Of a stretch of 64,000 nucleotides of DNA, positions 18,677 through 25,976 are shown one piece after another. The notes beneath the pieces were generated by a model. That model did no database searches, was not told the DNA's origin, and saw only the letters and a program-made list of their open reading frames with translations. This DNA is from TMED23 sp964639965 (lineage in GTDB: Bacteria; Pseudomonadota; Alphaproteobacteria; Rhodospirillales; UBA2165): the NCBI GenBank assembly GCA_964639965.1, contig CAZXGI010000008.1, positions 1-64,000 of the forward strand, written 5' to 3'. Made by a program: the position numbers and the translations under genes. Positions within the stretch are counted from its first letter, which is position 1; the number at the start of each line of letters is the position of its first letter.

Positions 18677-19279
18677 TTACCAAGGATGGGAATTTTTTTG
18701 TGCTACCTCAAATTCTTTAATTTTATCAGCCTTCTGAAAGGTCAGCCCTATGTCATCTAAGCCATTAAGCAAACAATGCTTCTTAAAGGCATCAACTTCA
18801 AATTTAATGACATCACCATCCGGACCTATTATTTCCTGCAATTGCAAATCAATAGACATCTTCGCATTCGCCCCTCTTTCAGCGTCTATCATCAACTTGT
18901 CAACCTCTTCTTGCGATAATTGTATTAACAATATGCCGTTTTTTGAACTATTATTATAGAATATATCTGCAAAGCTTGGCGCAATAATGCATTTGATGCC
19001 GTAATCAAGTAGAGCCCAAGGAGCGTGCTCCCGTGAAGAACCACAACCAAAATTTTCTCCGGCGATAAGAATTTCAGCATCTTTGTAAGCCGGTTTATTC
19101 AAGACAAAATCCTCACGATCAGTGCCATCTTCATTAAACCGCAATGTACTGAACAAATCTGCACCAAGGCCGGTACGTTTTATTGTCTTCAAGAATCTTG
19201 CGGGAATAATCATGTCAGTATCAACATTAATCAAAGGCAATGGAGCAGCAACCGAAGTTAATTTATCAAACTTTTCCAT
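18677..19279 (-). CDS. leuD: 3-isopropylmalate dehydratase small subunit
   Basis: Swivel-domain subunit of isopropylmalate isomerase, which works with LeuC. At 200 residues it is the normal bacterial length. Motifs are NVDTDMIIPARFLKTIKRTG near the N-terminus and the substrate-binding GENFGCGSSREHAPWAL (about residues 73-89), then SFADIFYNNSSKNGIL. It is 15 bases after leuC and 31 before leuB on the same strand. Confidence 0.97.
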   Translation of the reverse strand: MEKFDKLTSVAAPLPLINVDTDMIIPARFLKTIKRTGLGADLFSTLRFNEDGTDREDFVLNKPAYKDAEILIAGENFGCGSSREHAPWALLDYGIKCIIAPSFADIFYNNSSKNGILLIQLSQEEVDKLMIDAERGANAKMSIDLQLQEIIGPDGDVIKFEVDAFKKHCLLNGLDDIGLTFQKADKIKEFEVAQKNSHPW

Positions 19280-19294
19280 AAAATATCTCCTCTT

Positions 19295-20701
19295 CTAATC
19301 CAAATCTCGAATATCGGTCAAATGACCCGCTATAGCTGCGGCGGCAGCCATTGCTGGACTGACCAAATGGGTCCGGCCACCAGGACCCTGTCGACCTTCA
19401 AAGTTACGGTTTGACGTCGACGCAGCTCTAGAACCAGGCTTTAATTTATCCGCGTTCATTGCCAAACACATTGAACAACCAGCTTCTCGCCACTCAAATC
19501 CAGCCTCAACGAGGATTTGATCTAAACCTTCTTCCTCAGCAAGTTCTTTAACTAACCCAGAGCCCGGTACAATTAACGCCTGAACACCACTCGCAACTTT
19601 TCTTCCCTTTGCAACTTCGGCTGCAGCTCTGATATCTTCAATACGACTATTGGTACAAGAACCAATAAAAGCCGTATCTATCTTAATATCTTTCATTAAC
19701 GTACCTGCTTCGAGTCCCATATATTCCAAAGATCGCTCCATTTTACTGCGGCGATTCTCATCTTCTTCATCGGCTGGATTAGGGACCTGACCATCTATCG
19801 TCGTTACATCTTCAGGGCTCGTGCCCCAAGTAACTTGTGGACTGATTTCTGAAGCGTCAATCACTACCTCTTCATCAAAATCTGCTTTAGGATCAGTCTT
19901 TAAAGTCTTCCAATAATCAACAGCAAGTTCCCAAGCACCTCCTTTTGGAGATTTTGGGCGACCTTTTAGGTACTCAAACGTTGTTTTATCTGGAGCAAAC
20001 AATCCAACACGTGCTCCTGCTTCAATGGTCATATTGCAAACGGTCATCCTTCCTTCCATAGTCAGTGATTTAAAGGCTTCACCGGAAAATTCTATTGCAG
20101 CGCCAGTCCCACCAGCGGTTCCTATTTTACCAATAACCGCAAGTATCAAATCTTTTGCCGTAATTCCCTCGGGCAAATTGCCGTTGACGGTTACTCTCAT
20201 ATTTCTACATTTTTGTAGGATTAAAGTTTGGGTCGCCAGAACATGTTCTACCTCCGATGTACCTATACCAAATGACATTGAGCCAAAAGCACCGTGCGTT
20301 GCTGTATGAGAGTCACCACACACCAATGTCGTTCCTGGTAAAGTAAACCCTTGCTCCGGTCCGACTACATGACAAATTCCCTGTCGGATATCGTTCATTG
20401 AATAAAGTTCTACACCAAAATCAGAACAATTCTTTTCAAGTGCCTCAATTTGAATTCTAGATTCTTCATCCTTGATTATGCCAGAACGATCAGTCGTTGG
20501 TACGTTATGGTCAGCAACAGCAAGAGTCAGATCAGTTCGACGCACACTGCGGCCAGCATTACGCAACCCTTCAAAGGCTTGGGGCGACGTAACCTCGTGC
20601 ACCAAATGCCTATCAATATATATTAAGCAAGTGCCATCTTCTTGTTCATCAACAATGTGTGAATTCCATATTTTATCATACAGGGTTGTCGCTTCTTTCA
20701 T
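19295..20701 (-). CDS. leuC: 3-isopropylmalate dehydratase large subunit
   Basis: Aconitase-family [4Fe-4S] subunit of isopropylmalate isomerase; it converts 2- to 3-isopropylmalate. At 468 residues it is full length. It shows the N-terminal LYDKIWNSHIV, the DHNVPTTDRS motif, VCGDSHTATHGAFGSMSFGI, and the three cluster cysteines in GSCTNSRIED and CSMCLAMN. It ends with RNFEGRQGPGGRTHLVSPAMAAA. It is the first leu gene after rplS, with 61 bases between and no recognisable leader peptide or attenuator. Confidence 0.98.
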   Translation of the reverse strand: MKEATTLYDKIWNSHIVDEQEDGTCLIYIDRHLVHEVTSPQAFEGLRNAGRSVRRTDLTLAVADHNVPTTDRSGIIKDEESRIQIEALEKNCSDFGVELYSMNDIRQGICHVVGPEQGFTLPGTTLVCGDSHTATHGAFGSMSFGIGTSEVEHVLATQTLILQKCRNMRVTVNGNLPEGITAKDLILAVIGKIGTAGGTGAAIEFSGEAFKSLTMEGRMTVCNMTIEAGARVGLFAPDKTTFEYLKGRPKSPKGGAWELAVDYWKTLKTDPKADFDEEVVIDASEISPQVTWGTSPEDVTTIDGQVPNPADEEDENRRSKMERSLEYMGLEAGTLMKDIKIDTAFIGSCTNSRIEDIRAAAEVAKGRKVASGVQALIVPGSGLVKELAEEEGLDQILVEAGFEWREAGCSMCLAMNADKLKPGSRAASTSNRNFEGRQGPGGRTHLVSPAMAAAAAIAGHLTDIRDLD

Positions 20702-20762
20702 CTTAGATCACTCGCATAATAGTAATTATAAAAATCTCTACAGAAGTAATTTTCAAACAGTA

Positions 20763-21284
20763 CTAGTCTTCTTTCTTTTCTTCTGTCTGCTCTTCAACAG
20801 TCTCAACTGACTTTTTAGTCTTTACTCTAGCCTTAGGCGTCTTTTTTACAGCACCAACTTTTTTACTTTTTTCTTTTTCAGTCAAAACTACTTCCCGATC
20901 AGCCGCCGAAAGCTTAGCTGCGTACCCGTCAGTTCGTTCTGCAATACGCGCTCGCTTTCCTTGACGTCCGCGAAGATAATATAATTTAGCCCTACGCACA
21001 TCACCCCGGCGCAAAATTTCAACACTTTCAACGTTTGGCGAGAAAAGAGGAAATACTCGCTCTACGCCCTCACCATAAGAAATTTTTCTCACAGTAAAGT
21101 TTGAGTGGAGACCATTATTCTTGCGAGCAATACAAACTCCTTCATAAGCTTGAATACGCTCGCGCTCACCTTCAATCACCTTGACATTCACTTTAATTGT
21201 ATCGCCTGGAGCAAATTCTGGCATCGGTTTGTCTGCACTCAGCTTCTCAATTTGCTCCCGCTCAATTTCTTGCAAAATATTCAT
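20763..21284 (-). CDS. rplS: 50S ribosomal protein L19 with charged C-terminal extension
   Basis: Large-subunit ribosomal protein at the 30S-50S interface. The conserved core occupies about residues 1-120: FAPGDTIKVNVKVIEGERER, YEGVCIARKNNGLHSNFTVR, GVERVFPLFSPNVESVEILR, GDVRRAKLYYLRGRQGKRARI. The protein continues to 173 residues with a lysine-rich then glutamate-rich tail (KKVGAVKKTPKARVKTKK, then EEQTEEKKED), whereas the family is usually 115-135. It lies 45 bases downstream of trmD in the order rpsP-rimM-trmD-rplS. Confidence 0.97.
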   Translation of the reverse strand: MNILQEIEREQIEKLSADKPMPEFAPGDTIKVNVKVIEGERERIQAYEGVCIARKNNGLHSNFTVRKISYGEGVERVFPLFSPNVESVEILRRGDVRRAKLYYLRGRQGKRARIAERTDGYAAKLSAADREVVLTEKEKSKKVGAVKKTPKARVKTKKSVETVEEQTEEKKED

Positions 21285-21329
21285 CTTACTTTCCTTACAC
21301 TAGTATTTAAATTTTGAAATTTCCTAATG

Positions 21330-22091
21330 TTAATTAAATCTATTATTATGTTTTAAATTATATTTTTTCCACAAATCAGATCGTCTTTCTTTCGTAATTT
21401 TTTCAGACTGCATTTGTCGCCAAACCCTTACTTTTTCATGATGACCTGATAATAAAATATTAGGGACCTTCCGCCCATTCCAATCTCTAGGTCGGGTATA
21501 ATGGGGATATTCAAGTAATCCTTCCTCAAAGCTCTCTTCAATTGGAGCCAACTTATTCCCGATAACTCCTGGCAAAAGACGAACACACGAATCAATTAAC
21601 GCCAGTGCCGCTATTTCCCCACCCGACAAAATAAAATCACCCAAACTAACCTCTTCAATATCCCATGCATCGAGCACACGATTATCAATTCCTTCATAAC
21701 GACCACATAAAATAATTACGCCATCACCACTAGCCAGCTCTTTTACGCGAGTCTGTGTGAGTGGTTTTCCTCGCGGCGTGACATATATAAGTGGTAAAAT
21801 ATTTGATTTATTTACTGACATAAGCGCTGCATCTATAACATCAGGTCTCATTACCATCCCAACCCCACCGCCAAAAGGCGCATCGTCAACGGTTTTCTGC
21901 CTATCAGTAGCAAAATCCCGAATATCAACTGTTTCGATTGACCAGAGGCCTTCTGCTAGAGCCTTTCCAGCCAATGACAAACCGAGCGATCCTGGAAAAA
22001 TTTCAGGAAACAACGTTAATATCGAAGCCCTCCACTTCTGGGTCGCCCAGGTACCACCTGATAGAATCGCTTTTGGCATATTTTTCGCCAT
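21330..22091 (-). CDS. trmD: tRNA (guanine-N1)-methyltransferase
   Basis: SPOUT methyltransferase that makes m1G37 in tRNAs, preventing +1 frameshifts. I take the ATG at 22091, which overlaps the rimM stop by one base (TGATG), giving 253 residues; a TTG one codon upstream is also open. Conserved parts are WRASILTLFPEIFPGSLG, the DDAPFGGGVGMVMRPDVI motif, and the trefoil-knot segments LCGRYEGIDNRVLD and SLGDFILSGGE. The first 16 residues, before WRASILTLFPE, are longer than in most homologues, so a later start is not excluded. Confidence 0.95.
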   Translation of the reverse strand: MAKNMPKAILSGGTWATQKWRASILTLFPEIFPGSLGLSLAGKALAEGLWSIETVDIRDFATDRQKTVDDAPFGGGVGMVMRPDVIDAALMSVNKSNILPLIYVTPRGKPLTQTRVKELASGDGVIILCGRYEGIDNRVLDAWDIEEVSLGDFILSGGEIAALALIDSCVRLLPGVIGNKLAPIEESFEEGLLEYPHYTRPRDWNGRKVPNILLSGHHEKVRVWRQMQSEKITKERRSDLWKKYNLKHNNRFN

Positions 22092-22641
22092 CAAATTTCC
22101 CTAGTTTTTAATTTACCATGGTTCTTCTCCGCAAAAACCTCAATGGGAGGGTCAACCACGATACGTCCGTTTTTCAAATCAATCTCAGGAACAACTTCTG
22201 GTGATATTTTATACATTTCTTTACCACCATCTACTAAATCCACTTCTATAATTTCACCAGCACCATAATTATCTATCATACCTATTATACCGATCATCTC
22301 TCCACTCGGTTTTTCAACTCTTAAACCAATTAGATCTGAATAATAAAACTCATTTCCTTCCAAATCAGGTAATAAATCTCTTGATAAATATAATTCTATC
22401 CCCCTCATCGCATCAGAAGTATTTCGATCATTCACTCCACTAATTTTTGCAACAAATCCCTTTTTATTGCTGCTGATTAACTCTAAATTGAAACTTCGTT
22501 TACCTTGTTTGTCAGTCAATGGTCCATAAGCAACAATATCTTCAGGAACAACCATAAAACTTTTTATCTTTACATAACCGTTCAAACCATGTGATCCGAC
22601 TATAGCACCCACACAAATCCGTTTCTGATCTAAACTTTTTA
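22091..22641 (-). CDS. rimM: Ribosome maturation factor RimM, 5' end in assembly gap
   Basis: Assists 30S maturation through S19. Reading upstream of a GTG at 22612, the frame stays open to the gap edge and supplies LDQKRICVGAIVGSHG, the expected first strand of RimM. The true start therefore lies inside the 100-N gap and the GTG is not the real start. Domain 1 runs through KIKSFMVVPEDIVAYGPL and RNTSDAMRGIELYLSRD. The PRC-barrel domain is EFYYSDLIGLRVEKPSGEM and GAGEIIEVD, ending at VVPEIDLKNGRIVVDPP. The stop overlaps the trmD start. Confidence 0.93.
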
Positions 22642-22741
22642 NNNNNNNNNNNNNNNNNNNNNNNNNNNNNNNNNNNNNNNNNNNNNNNNNNNNNNNNNNN
22701 NNNNNNNNNNNNNNNNNNNNNNNNNNNNNNNNNNNNNNNNN
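22642..22741. other. Assembly gap of 100 N between rpsP and rimM
   Basis: A fixed-size run of 100 N that hides the C-terminus of rpsP and the start of rimM. Its right flank is a near-perfect 30-base tandem repeat, the likely reason assembly broke here. The real gap size is unknown. Confidence 0.95.
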
Positions 22742-22800
22742 CTTTCGCCTCTTCCGCCGGAGCTTCCTCAGCTTTCGCCTCTTCCGCCGGAGCTTCTTTA
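22742..22800 (-). repeat. 30-base tandem repeat in rpsP tail
   Basis: Two copies of a 30-base unit sit directly against the N gap: the first, at 22742-22770, lacks one base, and the second is at 22771-22800. They are identical for the first 26 bases of the unit. On the minus strand they encode EEAPAEEAKA-type repeats in the S16 tail. More copies may be hidden in the gap. Confidence 0.85.
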
Positions 22801-23144
22801 GCTGCTTTCTCAGCTTCTTCCTTTTCTTTTATGCGCTCCAAGGTTTTTGCTCGAGGAAGGTGTTTTTTAGTCTGCTCGGCATAAACTGGCTTCTCAATAA
22901 TATCAGCCGCACCCAAAAAACGCGCAACACGATCTGTTGGCAACGCACCATTTGCGAGCCAATGCCTAATCCGATCCTCCTTAAGCACAATTCTCTCCGG
23001 ATGATCTTTAGCTACCATTGGATTATAAGTACCTAATCGTTCGATAAATCTGCCGTCGCGTGGGCTCCGAGTATCCGCAACAACAATGCGATAAAACGGA
23101 CGCTTTTTAGCTCCAGCGCGCGATAAACGAATTTTAGTAGACAT
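22742..23144 (-). CDS. rpsP: 30S ribosomal protein S16, 3' end in assembly gap
   Basis: Small-subunit assembly protein. The conserved core is at the N-terminus: IRLSRAGAKKRPFYRIVVAD, SPRDGRFIERLGTYNPM, and RIRHWLANGALPTDRVARFL. After about residue 90 comes a low-complexity tail rich in Lys, then Ala and Glu, made of EAPAEEAKAE repeats, which runs into the N gap. Such Ala/Glu tails are common in alphaproteobacterial S16. The stop codon is not visible. Any frame continued across the gap into the rimM region is spurious. It follows ffh on the same strand after 44 bases. Confidence 0.95.
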
Positions 23145-23188
23145 TATATTTATTTCCTCTTTCTTTGCTTTGAATTAAAAATTTTAAC

Positions 23189-23749
23189 CTAGAACTTCAT
23201 TCCTGGGGGTGGCATCATACCGCCAAGCATTCCATCGCTCATGCCAGGCATCATACCTTTCATCCCTTTCTTGCCCATTTTTTTCATCATATTAGCCATT
23301 TGCTGAAATTGTTTAAGCAAACGATTTACATCTTGTACACTAGTTCCTGAACCGGCAGCAATTCGCTTTCGCCTTTTTGCATTCAATAATTTTGGATTTC
23401 GTCGCTCTTTTAATGTCATGGATAATATAATTGCTTCTTGTCGTGCTATCATTCGATCATCAATGTTGGCCTCAGCAATTTGTTTTTTCATCTTACCAAC
23501 ACCAGGCAACATACCCATCAAACTATTGACATCACCCATATTTTTGACTTGAGCCAGCTGTTGCTGCAAATCCTCTAAAGTAAATTGACCCTTCATTGCA
23601 CGCTTGGCAATTTTCTCTGCTTCAGCTTGATCCGCCACTTCACCGGCTTTCTCAACTAGGCCAACTATATCACCCATGCCAAGAATACGACTGGCTATAC
23701 GCTCTGCCTGGAAAGTTTCAAGGGCATCGAGTTTTTCGCCAACACCCAT
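23189..23749 (-). CDS. ffh: Signal recognition particle protein Ffh, C-terminal part (after in-frame stop)
   Basis: C-terminal 186 residues of Ffh, in the same reading frame as the upstream part and separated from it only by a TAA at 23753-23755 and one Phe codon. It begins MGVGEKLDALETFQAERIASRILGMG in pieces matching the end of the G domain, and continues with the methionine-rich M domain that binds 4.5S RNA and signal sequences: RRKRIAAGSGTSVQDVNRLL, then MMKKMGKKGMKGMMPGM to a Met/Pro/Gly-rich end. The two parts together give about 458 residues, a normal Ffh. If the stop is real, this half lacks the GTPase. More likely the stop is a sequencing or assembly error. Confidence 0.9.
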   Translation of the reverse strand: MGVGEKLDALETFQAERIASRILGMGDIVGLVEKAGEVADQAEAEKIAKRAMKGQFTLEDLQQQLAQVKNMGDVNSLMGMLPGVGKMKKQIAEANIDDRMIARQEAIILSMTLKERRNPKLLNAKRRKRIAAGSGTSVQDVNRLLKQFQQMANMMKKMGKKGMKGMMPGMSDGMLGGMMPPPGMKF

Positions 23750-23752
23750 AAA

Positions 23753-24565
23753 TTAAATTGGACAACCTGTAACCGAGCGCATGGAAAGAGCGGCGCCACC
23801 CCGAGCATCACCGTCAACTCTGGTGAGAACTATGCCAGTTATCCCTATTTTTGCATTAAATTCCGACGCAACGTTAACAGCATCTTGACCTCCCATAGCA
23901 TCAGCAACCAATAATATTTCGGCAGGGGCGACAACATTCCTAATTTCAGCAACTTCCTGCATAAGTTCTTGGTCTATTGCTAAACGACCAGCTGTATCAA
24001 GAATTACAACATCATAACCTTCCTGACGCCCTTTCACCATTGCTCGCTTTGCAATGCCTACTGGCTGCTCTCCAAATACAGGGGGTAAATCACTGACCTC
24101 GGCTTGAGATGCGAGTTGTGCAAGTTGATCCTGAGCTGCAGGACGCGCTACGTCCAGCCCTGCAACTAATACTTTTTTTCGATCTTTACTTTTTAGACGA
24201 AGGGCCAACTTAGCTGCCGTTGTTGTTTTTCCAGAACCCTGTAAACCAACCATTAAAATTGGTACGGGTGCGCTTGCGGCTAAATTAATGTCAGCATCTT
24301 CAGGGCCTAACATGTCTACTAGATGATCATTAACAATTTTTACGACCATCTGTCCCGGTGTAACACTCTTTATAACATCACGACCAATGGCCTGCTTTTT
24401 AACACTTTCGATAAATTCTTTAACAACGGGCAAAGCAACATCAGCTTCCAACAACGCAACACGGACCTCCCGCATAGCTTCGGAAACATCTTCCTGACTG
24501 AGCGCCCCTCTTTTTTTAAGGCGTTCAAAAATATCACCTAATTTTTCGCTTAAACCATCAAACAC
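23753..24565 (-). CDS. ffh: Signal recognition particle protein Ffh, N-terminal GTPase part (ends at premature stop)
   Basis: N and G domains of Ffh (270 residues), the SRP GTPase that targets nascent membrane proteins to FtsY. The start is a GTG at 24565. Motifs are the N-domain LSEKLGDIFERLKKRGALSQ, P-loop MVGLQGSGKTTTAAKLALRL, DVARPAAQDQL, DTAGRLAIDQELMQE, and TRVDGDARGGAALSM. It stops directly after VTGCPI, where other Ffh proteins continue with Lys-Phe and GVGEK. The stop is TAA where AAA (Lys) is expected, a one-base difference. It is divergent from dapF. Confidence 0.92.
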   Translation of the reverse strand: MFDGLSEKLGDIFERLKKRGALSQEDVSEAMREVRVALLEADVALPVVKEFIESVKKQAIGRDVIKSVTPGQMVVKIVNDHLVDMLGPEDADINLAASAPVPILMVGLQGSGKTTTAAKLALRLKSKDRKKVLVAGLDVARPAAQDQLAQLASQAEVSDLPPVFGEQPVGIAKRAMVKGRQEGYDVVILDTAGRLAIDQELMQEVAEIRNVVAPAEILLVADAMGGQDAVNVASEFNAKIGITGIVLTRVDGDARGGAALSMRSVTGCPI

Positions 24566-24592
24566 GCAAATTTAACCCTATATATAATAAGC

Positions 24593-24627
24593 AAAAAACG
24601 CCAGTGCGCGAAACTCGCGGACTGGCG
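24593..24627 (-). terminator. Terminator-like hairpin upstream of ffh
   Basis: On the minus strand a GC-rich hairpin has a 7-pair outer stem (CGCCAGT with ACTGGCG), one mismatch, a 4-pair inner stem (CGCG with CGCG) and a 5-base loop, followed at once by six T. It ends 27 bases before the ffh start codon. It could terminate an unrecognised minus-strand transcript or act as a leader attenuator of ffh. On the plus strand there is no T-tract, so it is not a plus-strand terminator. Confidence 0.6.
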
Positions 24628-24845
24628 GCGCCCCCTCACCGCTTTTATTAAACAAACAGATAATCCAATTGGAGACGTCACGAATTAAAATTTATCCGTA
24701 AAGGCGGGCAAGCTAGTGATATATGCATATTTAGTCAAGCTATTGATGATTTTAATCGAATGCATTTTATTGAAAATACCGCAATTCTTTATGTTAAGCG
24801 CTTAATTTACAATTAATCAATTCAACAAATTAAAAAAAGATCTAA

Positions 24846-25001
24846 TATATAAACCTTGTATATGGTGATGGTTCTCTTCTAGAACTAGCCGATAGAAAAA
24901 AATTTCTTAAAACTCTAACTATTGAGAGTGATACAGCAAAACGTTGCGGATTCCCACCTCAATACCACGATATTTTAATCAGCTTAGAAAATGAATTTTA
25001 A
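24846..25001 (+). other. Short coding-like stretch without a start codon, upstream of dapF
   Basis: Within the 492-base ffh-dapF intergenic region, one plus-strand frame is open for 51 codons to a TAA at 24999-25001 and has protein-like composition (LLELADRKKFLKTLTIES, then RCGFPPQYHDILISL). It has no ATG, GTG or TTG start in frame and no ribosome site, and I do not recognise it. It may be the end of a decayed gene or chance. The rest of the intergenic region is AT-rich, with only the hairpin at 24593-24627 notable. Confidence 0.2.
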
Positions 25002-25057
25002 ACCCTATAATTAGAAAATTAGTGGACTTGAAGCCATTTCGGCTCTATATCGCCAAT

Positions 25058-25873
25058 ATGGGTACTTTAAGATATACAAAAATGAATGGTGCGGGTAATG
25101 ACTTTGTTGTTATAGATGGCAGAGATCGGCTAATACAACTTAATGCCAACCAGATACAAGCGATATGTGATCGCAGCAATGGAATTGGTTGCGACCAATT
25201 AATTATACTGGAAAAGACTGATGCAAAAGCTGATATCAGAATGCGCATTCATAATGCAGATGGTGGAGAAGTCGAAGCCTGCGGAAATGCAGCCCGTTGT
25301 ATTGGCAGATTTGTTATAGATGAAAAAGGTTCACGCTCTGCAACGATAGAAACTATGGCGGGCTTACTAACTGCGAAGAAAGTAACGGATGGCATTTTGA
25401 TTGACATGGGCCCGGTATACCTTGAGTGGCAAGATATACCTCTGTCAGAGGCAATGGATACACTGTCACTTAATATAACTGAAGGACCTCTATCCAATCC
25501 GGTGGCAGTTGGTATTGGAAACCCGCATGCAATTTTCTTCGTTGACGATTTAACACAAATTGAACTAGAAAAAATTGGACCTATATTAGAATTCCATCAT
25601 TTTTATCCCAATAGAACAAATGTTAGCGTAGCCCAGATATTATCTCGCGAGAAGATACGCCTTCAAACCTGGGAACGGGGTGCGGGTATGACCCAAGCAT
25701 GCGGAACCGGTGCCTGTGCGACACTTGTTGCTGCCGTGCGCCGAGAACTGACTGAGCGAAAAGCAATTGTTGAATTAAATGGCGGCAACCTAGATATAGA
25801 ATGGCATGCCAATAATCATGTATTTATGTCCGGACCAACCGAGGTAAATCAATCGGGAATTTGGACGGTATAA
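25058..25873 (+). CDS. dapF: Diaminopimelate epimerase
   Basis: Interconverts LL- and meso-diaminopimelate for lysine and peptidoglycan synthesis, using two cysteines. From the ATG at 25058 it is 271 residues. A GTG at 25022 would add 12 residues that do not resemble the family's N-terminus, where MGTLRYTKMNGAGNDFVVID is normal. The catalytic cysteines are in VEACGNAARCIG (Cys75) and TQACGTGACATL (Cys215). The repeated-fold contacts are GIGCDQLIIL and GIGNPHAIFFVDD. It heads the plus-strand group dapF, AlkB-like, mtaB, ftsY. Confidence 0.96.
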   Translation: MGTLRYTKMNGAGNDFVVIDGRDRLIQLNANQIQAICDRSNGIGCDQLIILEKTDAKADIRMRIHNADGGEVEACGNAARCIGRFVIDEKGSRSATIETMAGLLTAKKVTDGILIDMGPVYLEWQDIPLSEAMDTLSLNITEGPLSNPVAVGIGNPHAIFFVDDLTQIELEKIGPILEFHHFYPNRTNVSVAQILSREKIRLQTWERGAGMTQACGTGACATLVAAVRRELTERKAIVELNGGNLDIEWHANNHVFMSGPTEVNQSGIWTV

Positions 25874-25976
25874 TTAGTTATACAGCAAATTCTTTATCCG
25901 CAACCCATAAACTACTTTTCGAGATTTGCTAACAATGACTTATAAATACTACCAAAGTTCTTAGATAAAAAAACTC

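Noticed and set aside
22542..23144. One open frame running from rpsP through the N gap to 22542
   Set aside because: The part after the gap is out of frame with RimM and is unlike any S16 tail; the N run only appears to be open. rpsP is cut at the gap instead.
24566..25020. SRP (4.5S) RNA gene next to ffh
   Set aside because: I looked for the conserved GGAAGG-AGCA core on both strands and did not find it; the hairpin there looks like a terminator.
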